Source: Copromyces sp. CBS 386.78
Taxonomy: Eukaryota; Ascomycota; Sordariomycetes; Sordariales; Sordariaceae
Assembly: GCA_030685235.1 (NCBI GenBank)
Contig: MU839146.1
Location: forward strand, 184,708 to 248,707
Length of the DNA: 64,000 bases
Reading direction: 5' to 3'
In this document: positions 1-11,233 of the stretch, in pieces
Layout of the letters: each line of letters starts with the position of its first letter
How positions within the stretch are numbered: the first letter of the stretch is position 1
Notes under the pieces: model-generated
What the model was told of the DNA's origin: nothing
Database searches by the model: none
The model's input: the letters and a program-made list of their open reading frames with translations, nothing else
Made by a program: the position numbers and the translations under genes

Positions 1-1461
1 ATTGTCCGCGCACCTCTGCACAACACGTACGGTTTCGACAACTTCCCCAACGGCACCAACGCCGTCGTCGCTGTCATTTCGTACACGGGTTACGACATGG
101 ATGACGCCATGATTATCAACAAGTCGGCGCACGAGAGAGGATTCGGTCATGGTAGCATCTACAAGACCAAGAAGGTCAGTCTCAAGGATGACAGCAGGAC
201 ACGCTCAGCCAAGAGCATCGTCAAGATGTTCGGCTTCGCCCCCAACAGCACCATCCGCGAGTCCACCCGCGACACGCTCGACAACGACGGTCTCCCTCGC
301 GTCGGCCGCCTGCTCCGTGAAGGCGACGTCCTCTGCGCGTGGCACACCGTTTCCGCCGACTACAACGGCCAGCTCGTCAATCGCGACGGCATCACCCACT
401 ACGAGCGGTACAAGGACTCGGAAGACGCCTTCGTGGAGGAAGTCCGCGTCATCGGCGCCGATAACGGCACCGAGCCCCTGCAGACCGTGTCCATCAAGCT
501 GCGCATTCCCCGTTCTCCCGTCATCGGTGACAAGTTCTCGTCTCGTCACGGTCAAAAGGGTGTGTGCTCGCAAAAGTGGCCCGCCACCGACATGCCCTTC
601 TCGGAAACTGGCATCCAGCCCGACGTCATCATCAACCCGCACGCCTTCCCGTCGCGCATGACCATCGGCATGTTCGTCGAGTCGCTCGCTGGCAAGGCCG
701 GCGCCCTGCACGGTCTCGCGCAGGACTCGACCCCCTTCAAGTTCGATGAGCAAAACACGGCCGGCGACTACTTTGGCCACCAGCTCATGAAGGCCGGCTA
801 CAACTACCACGGCAACGAGCCGCTCTACTCGGGCATCACGGGCGAGGAGTTCCAAGCGGACATCTACATTGGTGTCGTCTACTACCAGCGTCTGCGTCAC
901 ATGGTCAACGACAAGTACCAAGTGCGTACCACGGGTCCGGTGGTGCCGACGACGGGCCAGCCCATCAAGGGTCGTAAGAAGGGTGGTGGTATCCGTGTGG
1001 GTGAAATGGAGCGCGACGCGCTTCTCGCTCACGGTACTTCGTTCCTCCTGCAGGACCGTCTGCTCAACTGCTCGGATTACTCCAAGAGCTGGATATGTCG
1101 CCAGTGCGGCTCCTTCCTGTCGACGCAACCCACGGTGTCGCCGTTCATCGGCAAGCGCAAGGCGGTCAGCACTGTTAGATGCAGAAACTGCGCGACCAGG
1201 CTGGACGATATGGAAGGTGATGTGGATCTCATGCAGCTGGATGGAGAGATTTGGGAAGATGGCAGCGGCACGCAGTGGATCGGTGGTGAGAATACGACGG
1301 TTGTGGCGGTGCCCGGTGCGCTCAAGTACTTGGATGTGGAGCTGGCGGCTATGGGTATCAAGTTGAAGTATAAAGTGGATAAGAAGGATGAGATTAGGAG
1401 GGGACAGTTGGTGGGGAAGAAAGCGGGTGAGTTGATGTTGACTGCTACTGCTACTGCTTAA
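1..1461 (+). CDS. RPA135: RNA polymerase I second-largest subunit (RPA135/RPA2), C-terminal part
   Basis: Partial gene: the frame is open from base 1 and ends at TAA 1459-1461, so about 486 C-terminal residues are visible and the 5' part lies outside the window. It encodes the beta-like subunit of nucleolar RNA polymerase I, which makes the large rRNA precursor. The conserved beta-subunit core is visible: SYTGYDMDDAMIINKSA, then GDKFSSRHGQKGV (residues of the catalytic and RNA-binding region) and INPHAFPSRMTIGMFVESLA. The Pol I identity rests on the C terminus: GTSFLLQDRLLNCSDYSKSW, a zinc ribbon made of CRQCG and CRNCA, and the stretch IWEDGSGTQWIGGENTT followed by LKYLDVELAAMGIKLKY, which resembles yeast Rpa135 rather than Rpb2 or Rpc2. 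No intron lies in this part. The 423-codon antisense open frame over it is a codon-bias shadow. Confidence 0.95.
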   Translation: MVRAPLHNTYGFDNFPNGTNAVVAVISYTGYDMDDAMIINKSAHERGFGHGSIYKTKKVSLKDDSRTRSAKSIVKMFGFAPNSTIRESTRDTLDNDGLPRVGRLLREGDVLCAWHTVSADYNGQLVNRDGITHYERYKDSEDAFVEEVRVIGADNGTEPLQTVSIKLRIPRSPVIGDKFSSRHGQKGVCSQKWPATDMPFSETGIQPDVIINPHAFPSRMTIGMFVESLAGKAGALHGLAQDSTPFKFDEQNTAGDYFGHQLMKAGYNYHGNEPLYSGITGEEFQADIYIGVVYYQRLRHMVNDKYQVRTTGPVVPTTGQPIKGRKKGGGIRVGEMERDALLAHGTSFLLQDRLLNCSDYSKSWICRQCGSFLSTQPTVSPFIGKRKAVSTVRCRNCATRLDDMEGDVDLMQLDGEIWEDGSGTQWIGGENTTVVAVPGALKYLDVELAAMGIKLKYKVDKKDEIRRGQLVGKKAGELMLTATATA

Positions 1462-2937
1462 GGGGTTAAAGTACATGGTTTGGGTTTGGTAAAAGGTTAC
1501 AGAAAAGTTTCCATGTAAGGGTTCATCTGTTTAGCAGCATCAGTCATGGGAGTATTATGCCAGCAGGGTACGTGTAATTGCAATGATTTTCTCTCATATT
1601 TCTCTCTTTCTCATATGTCTGTCGGTCATATCGTTGGGCGTATCTTTTGTTATTACCATGTCATGGGTTTGTGAAACCTACACCAGGATTGGCATATGGT
1701 TCTTTGTTCGAGAACAAGACTTGCACTATCGATGCTGCCAATCCCATCCTTAAATGACACGCATACCTACTTATCAATAGGGGTCACGGCAGCTATCCGA
1801 TCGTGTTAAACACAATCTTGCGTCCTGGTGTCCTGAGTGGTGTCGTCTCCCGCCCCTTTGTGTTCAGGTACGTACGTCTACATCAATTTCTCCTGTGTTA
1901 CCCTTAAGCCAACCATTTAATGCTCATCCCCCATATGGGCTGTTGATGACGGGATTCAGCTCACTTTGCGATCGAGGCGTATTCTGGACGGAAGCTGTTT
2001 AGACTTTTCAGACTTTACCTACGACCAGGTGAGACACTCCAGCATAAACATGAAATCACACACAGATAATACTGATACGATACGGAATAGTTACCGCCAG
2101 TGACCTCCCGCCGGACGCAACACGCCCATCCAGGAAGGAGCAATCTCAGTACTTACCGATGTCGGGTTTCACCTTCCTCTCTGATGCTCGACTTCGGACC
2201 ACGGCATCCGGATCCCCCCTACCTAGGTATCTTTCTTGCCCTTTGTACCTTCCAAGACCTCTCAGTTTGCTCTTTCCTGTCTGCGGACCACGGCACTTGG
2301 CTCACTGCCGTGGCTTTTCCACCCACGGGCAGTTTCTCTCTAACATTTTCAATTGCTGACTGTTCGTCTTGTCTGTGTTGGTGGTGTTTTGGGTCGAGTC
2401 GGGTACCTTGGCTGCTACCATAATACTGTAGTACTTTGTCTCTTCAGAAAAAGCCACTGTCCACCGTGACTGGAACAGCAATCAATCACTCACTCAGTCA
2501 CTCGTTTTTTCCTACTTGTTCAAGATTCATATGCTTGCTGCTTCCTTTTCGTTTTGTTCTCACCGTCTGGATCCAGACATTCCATTCTTTTCTCTTCTTC
2601 TAATACAGCAGCATACTTGAGCCACTCACTGCACACCCCCCAACTTTGCCCATACTCTCGATCTGGCTCCCGGGACATTTAAAAGGACTTCCCTCGACGA
2701 CGACGACGACGACTACCTCGACAGTCATTACCGCCTTGGTTACATCCCATTCTTCTCCGGTCTCTCCCATGCACCCGCAACGTGCGTTACCTCGCCCACA
2801 TCGTTTTCTCGACCAATCTCCTTCTGGCCATCATCGGCTTTTCGCACGCTTCACCGGCTCTTCTCCGAGCAAAGACTGCGTCTCAATTATTGCGACAAAC
2901 GAAACTTGAACACTACTTCCACATTGCGACAACACCA
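1462..2937. other. intergenic: RPA135 3' flank and tyrosinase upstream region
   Basis: No gene is supported here. The first few hundred bases are T-rich and look like 3' UTR. From about 2440 the plus strand becomes C/T-rich, as in many Neurospora 5' leaders, with a TTTAAAAG element near 2679 that could serve as a TATA-like signal. A run of GAC/GACGAC triplets lies at about 2695-2712. Short open frames at 2100-2423 and 2646-2909 have no recognisable domain. Confidence 0.5.
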
Positions 2938-5262
2938 ATGGCACGGTTTCCATCGCCAATCGCCCTGCTATTCCTCGCCCTGCTCGCTGCCCACTCCGTT
3001 CTCGCACAATATGGCGCATACGACTACGGCTTTGACGCAGCAAAGCTCATAAAGCGCCAGCTCGCGTCGCAAGAACCGGTGCCGGTAGTAAGGGGAGCAG
3101 AGGGCGGGGAGACAATCCGACTGCGACAAGAAGTCCGTCAGCTCGAGCAGGACAAGGAGCTATGGACGCTCTACATCCTGGGGCTTAGTCTGATGCAGTT
3201 CACCGACCAGTCATCGCCGGTGTCGTGGTACGGGATTACTGGTACTTATGTTACACTTGAGGCCCCCCCTCTCTCTCCATTCTTCTCTTCTGTCTACTGA
3301 CACGCTACACATGTGCTTTCTGTCATATGCTAACGAGGCAACGTCAATCACACAGGGATACACGGCATACCTCACCAAACCTGGGGCGGTGTGACTCCAA
3401 CTCCCGGAAATGAGGAAACAGGATATTGTACTCACTCCTCGATCCTCTTCCCGACATGGCATCGCCCTTATCTTGTCCTCTACGAGGTATGTGTCTCTCT
3501 GTCCCTGCCTGAGATCATGACGACTGCTGGCTGACCCAAGACTTCGCCACAGCAAGTACTTTACAACCTGATCCAGAACATTGCCAAATGGTGGCCCGAG
3601 GGCGAACCACGAAAACGATACCAGGCAGCTGCTCTCCGGTTCCGCATTCCCTACTGGGATTGGGCTTCCAGGCCCCCTTCTGGACAGAGCGTTCTGCCTC
3701 TGAGTGTTGGCGGGAGCCCGTACGTTGATGTGAATGGCCCTAGTGGCGTGCAGAGGATTGCCAACCCCTTGTTCGGTTACTCCTTCAAGCCACTGAATGC
3801 TACTGCCTTTCTTCAGGATCCGGTAAGTGCATGTCGCCCCTTGGCAACTTGTCCCTTCGTTGACATTGGTGTGGGACAGTGGGATATATGGACATCCACT
3901 CTCAGAAGCCCGACTACCAGCGATTATAATGCGCAATCCAACAACTCCCTCGTGGCCATGAACTTTGACCAAAATCTCGACTCACTCGGCCAACGTCTCT
4001 ACATCCTTTTCTCCAACTACGACAACTACAGCACCTTTAGCAATAACGCCTGGATACCCTACATCAATAATGGCTCTTACGACTCCCTCGAAGCTCTCCA
4101 TGATACCGTACACAACCTAGCGGGTGGCGGTGGAATAGGCCAACCCAACGCTCAAGGCGGTCATATGGCCTACATCCCATATTCCTCCTTTGACCCCATA
4201 TTCTTCCTTCACCATGCCATGGTCGACCGCATTTTTGCTATTTGGCAATCTCTGTACCCAGCCAGCTACGTCACCCCCATGCAAGCCTACATCGCATCCT
4301 ACACCACGTCCCGAGGAGAGTTCCAAACCGCCGCCACCCCTTTGACGCCCTTTTATTTCAACGAGAACGGCACATTTTGGACGTCAGACATGGTCCGCGA
4401 TCACACGAAATTTGGATACAACTACCCCGAGCTGGCCGGAGTGTCGGGTAGTGTATCGAACAGCCAGAGCCGAGCACTGTCCAGGCGGGCAAGGGGAAGG
4501 GTGATGGCAGCGATCAACCGCCTCTACGGTCCATCTACTCCATCGAGTCTCTACCGCAAGGAATTGCGAGCCGGAAGACTGGGACCGGGAAAGAAGGTCC
4601 CCGGTAATTTACCTGCGGGAAGGGTCTTTAGCGGCAATGGACAGTATAGGGAGTGGATAGCGAATGTGAGGGTGAAGAAGCAAGCCTTGGATGGACCGTT
4701 TTTCGTTCATTTGTTCCTTGGAGAAGCACCGAAGGACCCGAAGGAGTGGGCGTCGGCGAAGAATCATGTCGGGTCGATGGGGGTCTTTGCGTCGGATGAA
4801 CGGTATGGGCAGAGTAAGATGGCGGGGATGAACGAAGTTATGGTGTCGGGGACTGTGCCGTTGACTAAGGCGTTGGTTGAGAAGGTGATGGGGACGAGGA
4901 GGTTTAGTGTTACGACCGGGACCGGGGGTGGTGGTAGAGGGAGAAGTGTCGGGGGTCGTTTCGTTGGCTTCGGGGGAGAACTCGGCGCCGGTTTCAGGGG
5001 TGAAGGAGAAAGTGAGGGAGAACAGGATGAATGGGAAGGACAGGAGGCGGTGTTGAGGAGTCTGGATCCCAAAGACGTAGAACCGTTCCTAAGGAGAAAC
5101 TTGGTGGTGAATATCGTCAAGGTTGATGGGAAAGTGGTGATGCATGGGAGTTATGTGGAAGGGCTAGGGATTCATGTGGTTAGTTCCATGGTGAGGGCTG
5201 CGAGGGTTGAGGAGGAGTTACCGGCTTGGGGAGAGGCGGAGGGTAGGTTTGATGTTGTTTGA
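2938..5262 (+). CDS. secreted tyrosinase-type (type 3 copper) oxidase
   Basis: Four exons: 2938-3241, 3356-3486, 3553-3822, 3880-5262 (695 codons plus stop). All joins keep phase, with GTACTT, GTATGT and GTAAGT donors. The product begins with a basic-hydrophobic signal peptide (MARFPSPIALLFLALLAAHS), so secretion is likely, unlike the classical cytosolic Neurospora tyrosinase. Copper-site residues: CuA His104 in GIHGIP, His128 in YCTHSS and His137 in PTWHRPY; CuB His309 and His313 in LHDTVHN and the His pair 346/347 in FFLHHAMVDR. Cys126, two residues before His128, matches the thioether Cys-His bridge of fungal tyrosinases. A C-terminal domain follows (YREWIANVRVKK, then GPFFVHLFLGEAPKDP), which in this family shields the active site until cleaved. 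A Gly-rich and acidic insert lies near residues 580-635. Expected reaction: o-hydroxylation of phenols and/or catechol oxidation. Substrate is not predictable from sequence. Confidence 0.9.
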
Positions 5263-6276
5263 GGTATGCTCATGTCATGTCATGGGGTATGCACTTGATG
5301 ATGAAAATTGTAGTTGTTCTGTATTGTATCGCTGGCGATAGGGTGGGAGATTATGGCGTTTTTTTTTGTTAGAATTTGGGGACGATAATGGCCCGGTAGG
5401 GTGTAATAGTAGCTGAGGTTGGTGAAATGGAGTGGTTATCCAGTGAGAAGGCTACTAGAGGAATACATATCTGGTGATCAAGCGGTGTATCAGTACATGT
5501 GGCCTAAGTGGATATGATACTTCTTGTCTGCAGTTGTCTTGCCTACTAGATGCTACCTTACCTACCCGGACACTCGACAATTTTACAACGAAAATAGGAG
5601 CAAGGGGTAATCAAAAGCCGTGAACGTGTAACAAGGTACCTTCTAAGCCGCGATGAAATCTACCTATATGATTAGATTCGCAGGAGAATAACTCTCGACC
5701 TTCCATTCCAAAAGGCAAGCTATTCCGGTTTCACCGCTGTGGACGGGAGACGTTATTGGCAAGGCGGGCGGCCAAGGCAAACGAAGCGGCGGAGGGTGGT
5801 GCAAACTGCAAGCACTGATGGCCAGCTTGAGGGAAAAGTCTGCCGAGCGGCGGGGATGCGTGGCTGCTTCCATGACGGGAGAAAACCAAAGTGTCGCCAG
5901 TCCAGGGTAGAGGTACGGTAGAGGTACGGTAAGTAGGGCGAATTGAAGTGGAAGCCGCTCACGGCACGTCCAAGCCCGGCCCCCTTCCGTTGGAGACTTG
6001 GAGTCCATAGGTACATAGGTAGGTACATACAATACATCTTGTAAGGCGGCAGGTAAGATACCTACCTACCTACCTTACCTTACTTCTTTCCATGTCTTTG
6101 ACTTGGGAGTTGGGAGTTGGGAGTTGGGATCCTGGCCGCCTCATCTCATCTCATCTCGTCTGCTCATCACATACGGATAGAGAGAGAGCCACCGATGTGG
6201 ACAGGAGGAGAGCGCAATGTGGGGAGCCAGGGGAGGGCACGACACGATGTGTTGTTTGTTGTGAGTGTATGATGGA

Positions 6277-6278
6277 TG

Positions 6279-6314
<36 letters not shown>
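6277..6314 (+). repeat. TGCC tetranucleotide microsatellite
   Basis: About nine and a half uninterrupted copies of TGCC inside the gene-poor region. It could be length-polymorphic between strains. Confidence 0.9.
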
Positions 6315-6414
6315 GCGACGTGCCGTGGTTGATGAGTGAGGTGAGCTGTGCTGTACTGTCCGATGAGGCCTGGCGGACGGACTGGACAGACTGCAGGTGG
6401 ACGGGCAGGCTGAC

Positions 6415-6482
6415 AAGCTAGGAAGCTAGAAAGCTAGAAAGCCAGAAAGCTAGAAAGCTAGAAAGCCAGAAAGCTAGAAAGC
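6415..6482 (+). repeat. AAGCTAGA octamer minisatellite
   Basis: Eight or so tandem copies of an 8 bp unit alternating between AAGCTAGA and AAGCCAGA, directly followed by a poly-A tract. Confidence 0.85.
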
Positions 6483-6483
6483 C

Positions 6484-6531
6484 CAAAAAAAAAAAAAAAA
6501 AAAAAAAGAGAGAGAAAAAAAAAAAAAAAAA
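6484..6531 (+). repeat. interrupted poly-A tract
   Basis: Some 45 bases of A interrupted only by GAGAGAG in the middle, ending just before AGAAGGGCG. Such tracts exclude nucleosomes in fungi. It could also be the tail scar of an old retroinsertion, but no element body is recognisable beside it. Confidence 0.85.
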
Positions 6532-6734
6532 GAAGGGCGTTGAGGTGTGGGGGGTTACGTAGTTGAGAAGCGGCAAAGACCAAAGGACACGATGGAGTGG
6601 AGAAAGCTACCTTACCTAGCTCATGGAGTGTTGAAACGTGAACGTGAGTGGAGGTCTCAGTGGTGTGGAAGGTAAGGTACCTAGGTAGAGTAGAGTAGTC
6701 AATTGCTGTGCACTGCCGTCAAGAAGCTTTTCTA

Positions 6735-6762
6735 GGTAAAGGTAAAGGTAAAGGTAAAGGTA
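6735..6762 (+). repeat. GGTAAA hexanucleotide repeat
   Basis: Four and a half tandem copies of GGTAAA. The surrounding 400 bases also hold repeated GTAGGTAG tracts (about 6838-6846 and 6918-6937). Confidence 0.85.
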
Positions 6763-9700
6763 CACTCTAAAGTTCCTCGTCCAGTCGGGGAAAACGGGTT
6801 TGGGGATGGATGGATTGGTTCATGTAATGGAATCTTCGTAGGTAGGTAATTTTGTATTGAGTTCAAGTGTGTGGTTTGTCTGTCTGTTTGTCTGTCTGTT
6901 TTGTCTCCAAGGCTTCTTAGGTAGGTAGGTAGGTAGGTGGTACCTAGGCAGGCTGGCTGGTTAGTACTCGAATTTGGAAGGTGGTGTGTGAATGTGGGTG
7001 TTGATATCGCGGGTCCGGATTGAAGCACGGCCGGGGAGCGCAGTGGGGATTGTCTGGTGGTGACGCGAATCTGAGACACAAAGGTAAAGGGTGGTAATGA
7101 GTTGGGCAGCTGTTTGGGAGGCATCCGACAACTTTTTTCGTCCACCACTTCAAGTCTGATGTGAGGCTGTTGATGTTGACGTGCTGCTGTGCCGTTGAGA
7201 GGCACCGAACCTGAATTGGCGGTGTGTATGCATCACGATCAAAATTGGGAGCCGCGCTGGGAAAAGCCGTGAAGTCTAGGTACTCAAGGCCGGAAAGGGA
7301 GAAGAATGCCGATGAACAACGGGCGATAGGCCAAACGGGCTGTTTCGGAGGCAGAGCTTGCCGATGAATGTCTCTGCCTTGCTGTCCCGCAATGTAAGTG
7401 AGGCAGGGAGGGTAAAAATCCGTCGCACATGGCCGTGAAAGAATGGGGTAGGTAGGTGTTAAAGAGGCATCCAATGCAGTCTGTCTGTCATAGAGGTGTA
7501 GAGACACACGGGTAATTGGGAGACAGAGCCGTTTCGAAACATTGAACATGCGGGATGACAACACTGGACAAAGGGTGGGTTACAATACATGTAGCCCCCA
7601 AACCCCGAAGGCCGAGTTACAGGTCTGACTGCAGTCCAGAATGTCGAGTGTGGGAATCTGAAACCCCAAAGAAGAAGGTGATGCGATGGACGGTCTACCG
7701 CTTTGGGAAAAGAAGGGTACCTTGGGTATGGGCCGCTAACATTTGGGAGCCGTCCTTTTGTGCTTGTGAGCTGAAATGCAAAGATTCTTTTGCATTCGCG
7801 GACTCTTGTTTCTGGACGGAGATGCCTAGCGCGTTTCCAATTTCTGCGTCTCGTCGTCATGGTTCATCGCCGCATCTTGCATTCTTCATCAACATACACC
7901 ATTAGTTCTCATTGCCTTCCATGCCAAAGAGTCAAGAGCGGGAACTGGATAAGCCGATTGTGTTCTTGGAGGTGGAATTCAACTTGGTGTGGCGTGTATA
8001 AAGTGCGAGTGTCTCCGGCCGTCGCAGCCTGGCCGTTGTGCAACACCCCTCCTTAGTGGCGGCCCAATTGCCAACCCCTATTTTTGTCGCTGCCGATTCG
8101 TCACTGTTTCTCTGTTGGATGGAAGTGCTAGATGGTATCACAGGCCTGGCGCTGAAAATGCGTCGAGGTCTCACAAGCCCCCACCAGCACACACCATCTT
8201 GGCTCTGAAGCTCTTTTCTTGTGAGACATCAGTCGATGAACGCCCGTTACAGAGACGTTTGATACGCCGTCTCGGTTAGCCAAGCCAATGGCAGATGGAA
8301 GACAATTTTTTGACGACTGGAGAGATAAACGAGAGTGATGAAGGCGCAATGGCCGAGTGTTCAAGGTCCGGTACCCGGATTGCCCGCTTACATGTAAAAG
8401 ACATGCGTCTTGTAATTGGAAAGCTCGCGACCAGTCATGATTGTTTCGGCAAGCCTAGCAAGCCAGCACGGCCTGGTAGGCGAAACCATCAGGAACTTGG
8501 AAAAAGTAAAGCCTTTTGCCTTTCTTCAGAGTTTCCACCGACTTTCTGCATCTATGTCGCCGTTACTTGCCATTTCTCCTCCTTTCATTTCCCTTACCCT
8601 CTCCGCCATCTCCGTCTGCGGGCGGCCAACTTTCCAGCCCCAACATATCCCAATCGGCTTTTTGGTGATCCACTCACACCGGGCCTCTCGACTGGCTGAG
8701 CTGGCCTCACCACCTGAGCTCTGAATGGCCTCAAGAACTGGTCTCCACCCAAACATCCAGTCGTCAGACAGACTCACATGCTAAAAAAGCACACCGGCAA
8801 CTTTGCCAAGCTGCTTTGCCACGACACTAAAGCAAGTCAAATTGAACAGCATATCAGACCGCTATTTTGAGCCTCATTTCTCAATGCCAAATCACTCGAT
8901 TATCTCGAGATACACGGATGAATTTAGAGGCCCAGTGAAGTGAGCCTCCCGATGTCGTTTAGCCATGTCCTTCACGCGTCCATGACCGCATGACGCGGCG
9001 CGTGACTGCCAGGTACACTCGCACTTGCTGTAACCTGTAACCTGTCAGTAACGGTAGCAGTAACACCGCGCCCGTCCATCAGATCAAGTTCGTGGTATGA
9101 TGATTTTGTGACATGAAAGACATGGTGTCGTCCACCCCTTCGCAGTTGCGCAAGTCTGCCTTCCGGGACCGAAAACCTGTGGCCATGAAACAGCAAAAGT
9201 GACAATACACTTCTTTCCAAATCCGAATCCCGAAGCCGCGGTCCCCATTAACGCGGTTGTACTAAGATTGACGGTAAGGATCAAGATCTAAACCTCGCTT
9301 CAGCTTTCCAAGGGTCAGTGAACCAGCCAGTGAGCTTGGAGAAACCCAACCGCGAGCTTGGTACGCGATAGATTATTAGATAACAGACTGTTAGTAAAGG
9401 CAAGGAACAGCAGTGCATCGGAAGCACGGCATGGCATGCTGTTGCGTATATGCCGGGCTTGCATACGCCCCCCTGCATCCGTAGCTACCCTGAAAACCCC
9501 GCTGTGACCAATGTTACCACTCGGGTTGGGCGGTTTTTCTCGTGGACGACACCGAGGACGACACGGAGAGAACAGGCCGAGATTAAGAGGTCATTAAAAC
9601 GAGGCGGACCGAGTGTGCTCAGTGTCCACTTCCCTGTTTTATGGCCTCATGGCTAGGTGTTCGGCGTAGAGTCGCGTTCTAGATCACCATGATCCTAAGA

Positions 9701-11233
9701 AACGGCTTCAGCGGGTACACCTCGCGTATCCCCGCAGGCGGCTGAGTTGGCTGCAGGGGGAGGAGATTGGAACCATGTCCTGAAATCGACGACGACGAAA
9801 AGCTCAGGCGGATTCGAAGCCAAGCCCGTTACAAGGATGGGCGGTGACGATTTGATCGAGGCTTGAGGAAAGGAGAACGCCAAACAATTGGCTCGGACGG
9901 GGGGCCGACCTCTTCCCTTTTCTTGGTGGCGTCTTCTTCATGCGAGACAGCAGCATCGACATCGCTCGACATGTACAGCGGCAGCATCAGCGATGGCGGC
10001 AGTAGCGGCGTGTTGTTGTTTACGCCTTCGGGACTGGGTCCAAGACGACGTTGTCTCAAAGGCCGAAGCCCAAAAGGGACCCCAATCTCAGGCTCTGGCG
10101 AGAAACCACCAGCAAGCGTCCGACGCGCAGTTGATCTGCTCCGCCACTACGGGAACGTGGTGTAAACAAGATATGTAAAAGCTTGAGAACCAGACAGTGC
10201 ATGCGTCCGGCGCGGCGCCGGCTTGCAGTAAGAGGCGGAGGGGATCGACGGGGATGGGGGTGAAATTAGTCCGACTTCCTGCTCTCCTTCCGCCGTGATT
10301 TCGCTGCCGAACAACGACGGATTTATGCGCAGCTTGTATACGCGGACCACGACTGGTTGGTGGGTGGTAAGCTTGTGCAAGGCACGCTTCCAGCCTGAAT
10401 GGCAGGTGGCACGCGGATATGCCAGGCACAGAAACTGAAGCTTGGGGTACCTGTCGCTAATTGAATGAAAGCTATCGTGGTGGCAGCGGCCAATGCCATC
10501 ATCTTGCGGGGAAGCGTTACTGGCCAATCCGCAGAAGAGGTCTAGAGAGCAACTCGGTGGTGGGTGCAATGAGCAACTTGTGTGTATCACCCCCAACAGA
10601 AGAGGCCTCTTTAGGTGTGACACTTGTTTTCCTGTCAATGTTAGTTAGGCCTTCTGCACACCACCACGGGGAAAGGATGTCGGAGTTGTTTAGAGCTCCC
10701 GCATGATGGTGGTACATACCATTTCAATTTTCGGTCATCATCTAACCGTCTCATTGGCCAAGAATTCCAAGTAAACAATGGGATTTTGTACCAATCTGTC
10801 AGGGGTTCTTCTCCGAAAATTGCAAAGTAGTCACCAAGACTCCAAGAGGCGCAGCTTACGTACCTTTACCAGCGCGCAAAACGTGAAGATGGGTGAAGAG
10901 CCTCCTATGTTGCCCAAGGCCATTTGCTCTAAAACAAAAAGCGTGTGTCGTCTCATGGCACAGTATTTCGGTGGTAATCTTTAACCCCACAACCTTCTTC
11001 CTCCTGTTTTCTTTCCTTCCCATCGTCCGAAGCTTTAACAGGTTGTCATATGGTTTCGGACACCTTCACTTTCGTCAGACCGAACTGTTAGTTGCTTCTG
11101 GCCGCCTTGTTGCGTCTCGTATCACACTCTGCCCCGAGTATCTGCAGCCCTGTTGGTCTCGGCCACACAGTCGTGCAGTTCACAAAGTTTCCGAGACGCC
11201 GCCGTATGGCTTGGCCTATCAACATTGCCAGCC

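Larger units (their letters stand above)
5263..11233. other. 6 kb intergenic region rich in simple repeats
   Basis: No protein gene can be supported: all open frames are short, overlap on both strands and lack recognisable motifs. The stretch 5900-6960 is dominated by low-complexity DNA: GGTAGGTAGG and CCTACCTACC runs, a TGCC tetranucleotide array, AAGCTAGA-type octamers, a long interrupted A tract and GGTAAA hexamers. From about 7000 the sequence is of ordinary composition. The last 300 bases before 11234 are T/C-rich and probably form the promoter and leader of the zinc-cluster gene. The great distance to that gene is compatible with a long regulatory region. Confidence 0.5.

Noticed and set aside
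205..1476. 423-codon antisense open frame over RPA135
   Set aside because: It lies opposite strongly conserved coding sequence; its long His/Arg/Val-rich product is the mirror of C-ending codon use, with no domain.
6277..6531. Possible CRISPR-like or satellite array
   Set aside because: Only simple tandem repeats with no spacers; the genome is eukaryotic.
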